DNA from: Spartobacteria bacterium | GTDB taxonomy: Bacteria > Verrucomicrobiota > Verrucomicrobiia > Chthoniobacterales > Chthoniobacteraceae | Direction of reading: 5' to 3' | NCBI GenBank assembly: GCA_025355595.1 | Contig: JANXZI010000375.1 | Location: forward strand, 1 to 11,182 | Length of the DNA stretch: 11,182 bases | In this document: piece after piece, positions 6,011-11,182 of the stretch | Position numbering within the stretch: position 1 is the first letter of the stretch | How the letters are laid out: every line of letters starts with the position of its first letter | Made by a program: the position numbers and the translations under genes | Notes under the pieces: model-generated | Database searches by the model: none | What the model was told of the DNA's origin: nothing | The model's input: the letters and a program-made list of their open reading frames with translations, nothing else

Positions 6011-7621
6011 ATGAAGTCAAATACTCTTTATCACCCACCGCTCCAGCACGCCTTCAGACCGCTTGCAGTGATCGTTTTGGCGGTGTGTTCCTGGACGGAG
6101 GTCTCCCTCGCGCAAGACCCGGTCGCACCCGGAACCCCGGCACCCGGCGCTGGGACGCCCGCGGTCCCGGCCGCCACGGATACGACCATCCCCGGCACTG
6201 CGAAGGATCCGGCCAAGCCAGCCGCGGATACGACCACCCCGCCGACGACTGCCCCGGTGGACAAGCCATCGAGCCCTTTCCGCACCGGGGAATCCACCCG
6301 CACTCCTGGTGCGGCGAAAAAGTCACCATTCGCCTCTGACACGGGTGAGACGGACGTGCAGCCAAAGAAAGGTGCCCGCAGCATCACCGACCGGAGTGCC
6401 GAGCCGGAAAACCCGGACGCCCGCGCCGGCGGCAGCGAAGGGAACGAGTCGCGCTTTGTCGCGCCGGGATTTTACGGACGAGGCCCGCAGGTCGTCACGC
6501 CGGGGCAGGGGCAATTTGCACGGCCCAAGTACCGTTTCGGGGTTTCGGTGGGCATCGGCTACGACGACAATCCCGATCAAGCCACAAATGCAAATCTCGG
6601 TGCCGTCGCAAGGCCGCGGAAGGGCACGGGCTTTACGTACGTGAACGGCCACTTTGACGCGCAATGGCTGAAGCCGCGGACGGTCTTCACCGTGAGCCTC
6701 GAGGCTGGCGGCAACTTTTACTTCGACCGTCCCGGCAACAGCGCCGACGGCAATGCCCGGCTCGCGTTGTTTTACGTGAACAAGCTCAACCCGAGATCGC
6801 AGTTCTCGGCCAATGCGACCTTCGCCTACCTCTCCCAGCCTGATTATGCGAATCAATTCTCCTCCACGAGCAGCGTCGCTGGGGACTACTTCACCGGTTC
6901 CACGAAGTTCGACTTTAGCTACCGCTGGGCGCCGCGTTTCAGCACCGTGACGAGCGCCTCGGTGAACCTTCTCAAATACGCCAATGAAAGCCCGACGCAG
7001 CTCTCAAACAGCTATTGGAACTTTATCTTCGGAAATGAGTTCCGCTTCATCGTGTCCCCGCGTGTGACGCTGGTGGCCGAGGTGCGGTACGGGATCGATC
7101 AATACTTCAATAACTCCAGCCTGAACGACCAGACTATCTATGCCCTCGGCGGTGTGGACTGGGTTGTGTCGCGCCGCGCGAACGCATCCCTCCGCGCGGG
7201 CGCATCCATCCGGAGCTTCGATTCCGGCGGCACGAATACCGCGCCATACGCAGAGGCATCCCTGACGTATCAGACGAGCCGCCATTCCACGCTGACGACG
7301 AACATGCGCTACGGCTTCGAGCAGTCCAGCGCCGCGGGCGACGAGAACCTCTCCTATCGGTTCGGCCTGATTTACCAGCAGGCGTTTACCTCGCGTTTCT
7401 CGGGCACTGCCGGCTTCAACTTCATCCACACCAACTACAATTCCCGCACCGGCGCGAAGAGTACGACCGATGTGTACGACCTGAATCTCGGCCTGAACTA
7501 CCGGTTCGACCGCCATTTCTCCATCGGCACCCGCTACACCTACACCCTTCAGGACACCTCGACGGGCTCGCAGAATTTCGACCGAAACCGCATCCTCTTC
7601 ACGGCGGCGTACGAGTACTAA
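6011..7621 (+). CDS. Outer-membrane beta-barrel protein (BBP2-like porin) of polysaccharide export
   Basis: This 536-residue protein has a signal peptide with an extended N-region, a hydrophobic core at about 17-27 and probable cleavage after SLA (34). Residues about 35-170 are rich in Pro, Ala, Thr and Gly and look disordered, with a degenerate 16-residue repeat (TDTTIPG..., then ADTTTPP...). From about 173 the sequence becomes alternating amphipathic strands: YRFGVSVGIGYDDNP opens the barrel, many aromatic-ended strands follow, and the last strand ends ILFTAAYEY with a terminal aromatic residue, as outer-membrane barrels often do. The opening resembles the putative beta-barrel porin 2 family, often coded beside exopolysaccharide genes. 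Position ahead of a Wzc-like kinase and two SLBB proteins suggests it is the outer-membrane exit of the polymer. ATG 6011 is chosen for the signal peptide. Family-level assignment is by pattern only. Confidence 0.78.
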   Translation: MKSNTLYHPPLQHAFRPLAVIVLAVCSWTEVSLAQDPVAPGTPAPGAGTPAVPAATDTTIPGTAKDPAKPAADTTTPPTTAPVDKPSSPFRTGESTRTPGAAKKSPFASDTGETDVQPKKGARSITDRSAEPENPDARAGGSEGNESRFVAPGFYGRGPQVVTPGQGQFARPKYRFGVSVGIGYDDNPDQATNANLGAVARPRKGTGFTYVNGHFDAQWLKPRTVFTVSLEAGGNFYFDRPGNSADGNARLALFYVNKLNPRSQFSANATFAYLSQPDYANQFSSTSSVAGDYFTGSTKFDFSYRWAPRFSTVTSASVNLLKYANESPTQLSNSYWNFIFGNEFRFIVSPRVTLVAEVRYGIDQYFNNSSLNDQTIYALGGVDWVVSRRANASLRAGASIRSFDSGGTNTAPYAEASLTYQTSRHSTLTTNMRYGFEQSSAAGDENLSYRFGLIYQQAFTSRFSGTAGFNFIHTNYNSRTGAKSTTDVYDLNLGLNYRFDRHFSIGTRYTYTLQDTSTGSQNFDRNRILFTAAYEY

Positions 7622-7738
7622 GGGCAGCCGATGGCCGCGGCGGATGCCGTACTCTCCCGTTGCGGATGGCCGTGCGCCGTGATTAGCTGGTCCGTCTCCA
7701 TTCCCCGCACGTCTCCGCAACGCCAACACCCACCTCCC

Positions 7739-9886
7739 ATGTCTGAATCCACCGAGGCAAAACTCCACTTTTTGGACTACTGGCGCGTGGTCAAGCTCCG
7801 CCTTGGCCTCATTTTTCTCACCTTCTTCCTCGTGATGGTCAGTGCCGAGGTGTACGTCTATTTCCTCCCGCGCCAGTTCTATTCGCAGGTGACGATCGAG
7901 ATAAAACCCGACGTTAATCAAAAGATCACGGAAATCGGATCCCAGAACTTCAACCTCCGGGCTGATCCGCAGTTTCTCGCCACTCAGATTCAGGTGCTGA
8001 AAAAGGCAGAGATCCTCGATCCGGTGATTGAGAAGCTCGATCTGGTGAAAAAGCTCTCGCCAGCGGGAATGACCATGCCGCTCCAGTGGGTCCGGGAAAC
8101 CCTCTCCCGCAGCATGATCGTGCAGGAGCAGCGCAATACGACGCTCGTGGACATCGGAATCTACCACACCGACAAGCAGCTCGCCGCCGACATCGCGAAT
8201 ACCGTCGCCACCACCTATCGTGACAAGCGCATCGAAGACAGCCAGCACAGCATGGGGCAGACGCTCAACGAGATGAGGGATGAGCTGAATGTCCAACGCG
8301 ATAAAATGGCCCTGCTTTTCAAGGAAGCATCAACGATCCGGCAGGAGGACGGAATCACGGATCTGGATCCAGACAGCGCCGCCTCGGTGCCCACGATCAG
8401 CAGTGAACGCGTGGCCGGCGTCGTCGAGAATTTGTCGGTGGAAAAGCGCGCCTTGGTCGATCAGCTTCGGAGCCAGCTCGCGCGCGTGGACCAGCTTAAG
8501 CCCGAGGAACTCATGGAGGCTCTCCGCATTTTGGGCATCAGCGACCAGACCGTCGAAAAGACGCTTCCGCTCTTGCAGGATGCGAAGGCTGAGGAGGCGA
8601 GGTTTCTCAGCGGCGGACTCGGTGAAAATCATCCCCGCTTGAAGGCTCTGCGCGCACAGCGGGAGGTGTATGCGAAGATTCTAAGTGACCAGCTTGAGAG
8701 CATCAAACGGTCGCTCAAGACGAAACTTGGCGTCGAGGAGTCCACGCTCAAGACCTACGAGGAGAATATGGATGCGCGGCGCAAGGGGCTGATCGACGAC
8801 AAGACGCGCACGAACCGTTACGTGGAAAAGAAATCCGCCTACCTGATCGCCAAGCAGCTCCTGCTCAGCGTTGAGCACCAATACTCGAAGGCACGGATAG
8901 ACTACACCTCTCCCCCGGTTCCTGTGAAGGTCTGGCAGCGCGCGCAGGCCGGCCTCTACCATGAAAAGCCGAGCGTCATCCTCTACACGCTTCTCGCGGC
9001 CATGCTTGGCGTTGTCGCCGGCATCGGCCTCGCATTCTTCGTCGAGTACCTCGACACTTCGGTGAAGACCGTGGACGACATCGAGAGACACCTCTCACTC
9101 CCCGTCCTCGCCGTCATCCCGACCGACATCGTGATCTTGCTGCAGCAAAAGCGCGACACTGCCGATGCCGAGGCCTACCGCATCCTCAAGGGCAACATCG
9201 AGTTGAACCTCCCTGACCACGGCGCGAATACCTACACCCTCGTCTCCGGCGGCCCCGGCGAAGGCAAGAGCACCACGCTCAGCAACCTTGCCTACATCTA
9301 CGCCAAGGGTGGCGCAAACGTGCTCGTCGTGGACGCCGATCTCCGCAGGCCCTCGCAGCATCGGCTCTTCGACGTGGATAATTCCATTGGTCTCGTGGAT
9401 TACCTCCACGGTCGCAAGACGCTCGACGAAATCACCCATCCCTCGCGCCTCGACAACCTCTCCCTCATCCCGAGCGGCAATCTCTCGATGGAAGACGTCG
9501 GCATCCTGAACGGCCCGCGCATGACCGAACTGATTCTCCAGCTCAAGAAACGTTACGACGTTGTCTTCTTCGACTCGCCGCCCATCCTCGGCGTGTCGGA
9601 TGCCTCCATCCTCGTCTCCGAGGTGGACAACACGATCATGGTCGTCCAGTACCGCCGCTTCCCGCGCAACATGCTCCAGCGCGTGAAGTCCACCGTCGCG
9701 CATGTCGGCGGCAATCTCATCGGCGTGGTCCTGAACAATGTGGACATCAATCAGGACGATTCCTACCGCTACTACTCGAACTACAAGGACTACTACGGCC
9801 CCAAGCGCGACCACCCCGATGACCGGAAAAAGCCCGCGGCCGCCGTCGCGACCGCCGAAAATGCCGACAACGAAGACGCCTACTGA
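7739..9886 (+). CDS. Wzc-like polysaccharide co-polymerase with BY-kinase domain
   Basis: This 715-residue inner-membrane protein has a Wzz domain: TM1 at about 22-42, a long periplasmic part with coiled-coil-like helices (about 190-400), the Pro-containing YTSPPVPVKVW segment and TM2 at about 412-434. The cytoplasmic tyrosine-kinase domain follows, with Walker A SGGPGEGKST (503-512, Lys510), Walker A' VLVVDADLRRP (528-538) and Walker B VVFFDSPP (608-615, Asp612). The C-terminal tail has a tyrosine cluster (Tyr676, 678, 679, 682, 685, 686) and ends in Tyr715; these are the expected autophosphorylation sites. Proteins of this type control chain length and export of capsule or exopolysaccharide by cycles of oligomerisation and phosphorylation. 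Adaptor and kinase are fused, as in Gram-negative Wzc. ATG 7739 gives MSESTEAKLHFLDYWRVVK, a natural start; the open frame upstream to 7631 lacks family features. The next gene starts 3 bases after the stop. Confidence 0.95.
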   Translation: MSESTEAKLHFLDYWRVVKLRLGLIFLTFFLVMVSAEVYVYFLPRQFYSQVTIEIKPDVNQKITEIGSQNFNLRADPQFLATQIQVLKKAEILDPVIEKLDLVKKLSPAGMTMPLQWVRETLSRSMIVQEQRNTTLVDIGIYHTDKQLAADIANTVATTYRDKRIEDSQHSMGQTLNEMRDELNVQRDKMALLFKEASTIRQEDGITDLDPDSAASVPTISSERVAGVVENLSVEKRALVDQLRSQLARVDQLKPEELMEALRILGISDQTVEKTLPLLQDAKAEEARFLSGGLGENHPRLKALRAQREVYAKILSDQLESIKRSLKTKLGVEESTLKTYEENMDARRKGLIDDKTRTNRYVEKKSAYLIAKQLLLSVEHQYSKARIDYTSPPVPVKVWQRAQAGLYHEKPSVILYTLLAAMLGVVAGIGLAFFVEYLDTSVKTVDDIERHLSLPVLAVIPTDIVILLQQKRDTADAEAYRILKGNIELNLPDHGANTYTLVSGGPGEGKSTTLSNLAYIYAKGGANVLVVDADLRRPSQHRLFDVDNSIGLVDYLHGRKTLDEITHPSRLDNLSLIPSGNLSMEDVGILNGPRMTELILQLKKRYDVVFFDSPPILGVSDASILVSEVDNTIMVVQYRRFPRNMLQRVKSTVAHVGGNLIGVVLNNVDINQDDSYRYYSNYKDYYGPKRDHPDDRKKPAAAVATAENADNEDAY

Positions 9887-9889
9887 GCC

Positions 9890-10435
9890 ATGAAAAAAAT
9901 CATCCTCTGTCTCCTTGCCCTCGTCGCCTTCGCCGTGCCGCGCGTCCAGGCGCAAAATCAATTCCGTAACGGCGATGTCCTCGAGATGCGCCTCAGCGGC
10001 CCTCCCGAGGAGTTCACGCGCGAATTCAACATCGTCCTCACCGTGGACGAAGGCGGAGTCACCCTCCCGCTCATCGGCCGCGTCGCCGCCGCCGGGATGA
10101 CGAGTTCCGCGCTCGCCGCCAGCATCGAGCGCCGGCTCAAGGAGGCGAAAATCTTCACCATCGCCAACGTCAACATCAACTCCAACTCCGGCAAGGACCG
10201 CATCGTCATTGTTGGCGGTTCCGTGCGCCAACCGGGCAAGCAGCCGTGGATCCCGGACCTCACGCTCACCGGCGCCATCAGCGGTGCCGGCGGCCCGTCG
10301 GACTTTGCCAAGGACACGATGAAAATCATCCGCGCCGGGAGGGCGGTCACCTACAGCCGCAAGGCGATCAAGAAAAACCCCGGCACCGATCCCAAGGTCG
10401 AGCCCGGCGACATCATCGAGCAGGAAGGCGAGTAG
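9890..10435 (+). CDS. Short polysaccharide-export (OPX) protein with SLBB domain, copy 1
   Basis: The 181-residue product has a Sec signal peptide cut after VQA (21). A Poly_export (PES) domain follows at about 24-95, with FRNGDVLEMRLSGPP, LTVDEGGVTLPLIGRV and IERRLKEAKIF. An SLBB-type segment at about 104-178 has IVIVGGSVRQPG, GAISGAGGPSDFAKD and the closing VEPGDIIEQEGE. Wza-type exporters add a lipid-anchored Cys, more SLBB repeats and a C-terminal amphipathic helix that crosses the outer membrane; all are absent here. It is therefore a minimal OPX protein, probably periplasmic, acting between the co-polymerase and an outer-membrane porin. The start follows the kinase stop by 3 bases, so the two are co-transcribed and likely translationally coupled. 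It is about 65% identical by my hand alignment to the next gene product. Confidence 0.9.
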   Translation: MKKIILCLLALVAFAVPRVQAQNQFRNGDVLEMRLSGPPEEFTREFNIVLTVDEGGVTLPLIGRVAAAGMTSSALAASIERRLKEAKIFTIANVNINSNSGKDRIVIVGGSVRQPGKQPWIPDLTLTGAISGAGGPSDFAKDTMKIIRAGRAVTYSRKAIKKNPGTDPKVEPGDIIEQEGE

Positions 10436-10458
10436 CCGCCGCGAGAATTCTCAGCGGC
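10435..10458 (+). other. Imperfect palindrome between the two SLBB genes
   Basis: GAGAATTCTC (10443-10452) is a perfect 10-bp palindrome. It is flanked by GCCGC (10435-10439) and GCGGC (10454-10458), which can pair around it with an uneven bulge. It sits directly after the stop of copy 1. A role in tuning the ratio of the two SLBB proteins is possible but speculative. Confidence 0.3.
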
Positions 10459-10491
10459 CATCCGCATCTGCACAAGTCCGCATCCTCCCCC

Positions 10492-11043
10492 ATGAAACGC
10501 ATCCTCTTTTGTCTGCTCCCCGTCCTCGCAATCGGTGCATCCCGACTTCACGCGGACAACCGTTTCCGCAACGGCGACATCTTTGAAATGCGCGTCAGCG
10601 GCCCGCCGGATGAATTGACACGGGAGTTCACCGTCACGCTCGTGGTGGACGAAGGCTCTGTGAATCTGCCGATGCTCGGTCGCGTGGCCGCCGCCGGAAT
10701 GTCGAGCACGCAGCTCGCGACCGGCATCGAGCGCCGGCTCAAGGAGGCAAAAATTTTCACCGTCGCAAATGTGAACATTACTCCAGTGCGTGACGCGAAT
10801 CCCCAGCGCACGGTCATCGTCAGTGGCGCTGTGAAGACCCAGGGTCGGCAGGCTTGGACGCAAGACCTCACGCTCATGGGAGCCATCGCCGCGGCAGGTG
10901 GAGGTTCGGAATTCCGGAAAGACGGCATCAAAATCATCCGCGGAGGTCGGGCGACATCCTACAGTTGGAAGGCCATAAGTAAAAACCCCGCATCCGATCC
11001 GAAGGTGGAGGTCGGGGACATCATTGTCCAGGAAGGCGACTAG
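10492..11043 (+). CDS. Short polysaccharide-export (OPX) protein with SLBB domain, copy 2
   Basis: This 183-residue tandem paralogue of the preceding gene has a signal peptide cut after LHA (21). The PES domain (about 24-95) has FRNGDIFEMRVSGPP, VDEGSVNLPMLGRV and IERRLKEAKIF. The SLBB-type segment (about 107-180) has TVIVSGAVKTQG, GAIAAAGGGSEFRKD and VEVGDIIVQEGD. About 104 of 160 mature positions match copy 1 by my count. The least alike parts are the signal peptide and the short loop between the domains (TPVRDANPQ against NSNSGK). Like copy 1 it has no lipobox and no C-terminal outer-membrane helix. The gap of 56 bases to copy 1 and the shared strand make it the last gene of the operon. 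Two stable paralogues could form a mixed ring or serve two polymers; the sequence does not decide. Confidence 0.9.
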   Translation: MKRILFCLLPVLAIGASRLHADNRFRNGDIFEMRVSGPPDELTREFTVTLVVDEGSVNLPMLGRVAAAGMSSTQLATGIERRLKEAKIFTVANVNITPVRDANPQRTVIVSGAVKTQGRQAWTQDLTLMGAIAAAGGGSEFRKDGIKIIRGGRATSYSWKAISKNPASDPKVEVGDIIVQEGD

Positions 11044-11051
11044 CCTTCCTG
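11029..11051. terminator. Hairpin over the stop codon of SLBB copy 2
   Basis: CAGGAAGGC (11029-11037) and GCCTTCCTG (11043-11051) form a perfect 9-bp stem with the 5-base loop GACTA, so the TAG stop lies at the loop edge. It falls between convergent genes and could end transcription from both sides. A run of C, not T, follows on the plus strand. The matching place in copy 1 keeps the left arm (CAGGAAGGC) but has lost the right arm. Confidence 0.45.
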
Positions 11052-11061
11052 CCCCCCACGC

Positions 11062-11182
11062 TCACTCCGAGAGCAGATCACGGTGCTTCCGCAGGTAGCC
11101 GAAGCCCGAGAAGAACGTCAGCAGGAGCGTCGCGGTCGCGAGCGTCCAGCCGCCGTAGCGGTAGGCGGGCCACCACCACTGC
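11062..11182 (-). CDS. pgsA: Probable CDP-diacylglycerol--glycerol-3-phosphate 3-phosphatidyltransferase, C-terminal end
   Basis: Only the last 39 residues are in the window; the gene begins beyond its right edge. They read WWWPAYRYGGWTLATATLLL as a membrane segment, then TFFSGFGYLRKHRDLLSE. A final hydrophobic helix followed by SG-x-x-YL-x-(K/R)-x-(R/K)-x-LL is the usual end of PgsA, the integral inner-membrane enzyme that makes phosphatidylglycerol phosphate. The CDP-alcohol transferase signature (DGxxAR...) would lie outside the window, so another CDP-alcohol phosphatidyltransferase is possible. It converges on the SLBB operon with 18 bases between stop codons. Confidence 0.6.
   Translation of the reverse strand, partial: QWWWPAYRYGGWTLATATLLLTFFSGFGYLRKHRDLLSE

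Noticed and set aside
6177..6236. 12-bp direct repeat (CGGATACGACCA) 48 bp apart in the barrel gene
   Set aside because: It lies in the Pro/Thr-rich linker and reflects a degenerate 16-residue protein repeat, not a separate DNA element.
7004..8296. 430-codon reverse open frame across the barrel and kinase genes
   Set aside because: It spans two good plus-strand genes and their gap, has no domain signature, and matches the usual pattern of GC-rich antisense frames.
9095..10231. 378-codon reverse open frame across the kinase and first SLBB gene
   Set aside because: Antisense of well-supported genes; its acidic, low-complexity product reflects codon bias.

Overview
The window is GC-rich, gene-dense bacterial chromosome with the style of Verrucomicrobiota. 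This placement is inference. It rests on a pseudopilin with an A|FTLIELLVVI-type leader and a terminal FADGH motif, start codons without Shine-Dalgarno sequences, and intergenic heptamer repeats. No rRNA, tRNA, CRISPR array, integrase or transposase gene was seen.

Layout, left to right. (1) 1-459: the 3' end of tex, ending in an S1 RNA-binding domain. (2) 465-521: a long GC-rich palindrome. (3) 589-1161: aat (N-end-rule aminoacyl transferase). It converges on a reverse-strand type II/IV pseudopilin-like gene at 1178-1834, and the two stop codons lie in opposite arms of one small hairpin. (4) 2114-5739: a forward cluster of an MGDG-synthase/UgtP-type glycosyltransferase, a YihX-like HAD phosphatase, a 59-residue lipoprotein and guaA (GMP synthase). 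(5) 6011-11043: a polysaccharide-export operon of an outer-membrane beta-barrel porin, a Wzc-like chain-length/BY-kinase protein and two tandem paralogous SLBB (OPX) proteins. (6) 11062-11182: the C-terminal end of a probable pgsA on the reverse strand, convergent with the export operon.

The export genes plausibly form one machine. The BY-kinase sits in the inner membrane and controls polymerisation. The two short secreted SLBB proteins would act in the periplasm. They lack a lipobox and the C-terminal outer-membrane helix of Wza, so the beta-barrel protein is the likely outer-membrane exit. This matches the minimal-OPX-plus-porin arrangement known from Myxococcus.

The most unusual signal is a family of 7-bp tandem repeats (TCTCAAC / GTTGAGA). 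Two elements with opposed arms bracket the glycosyltransferase gene at 1925-2061 and 3195-3305. A third tract lies in frame inside guaA (5113-5140), where it forms part of about 17 residues absent from E. coli GuaA. The TCTCAAC strand has no stop codon in any frame, while the GTTGAGA strand has TGA in every frame. The guaA copy lies in the only open orientation, and a copy in the other orientation supplies the glycosyltransferase stop codon. It looks like a dispersed repeat that can colonise coding sequence.
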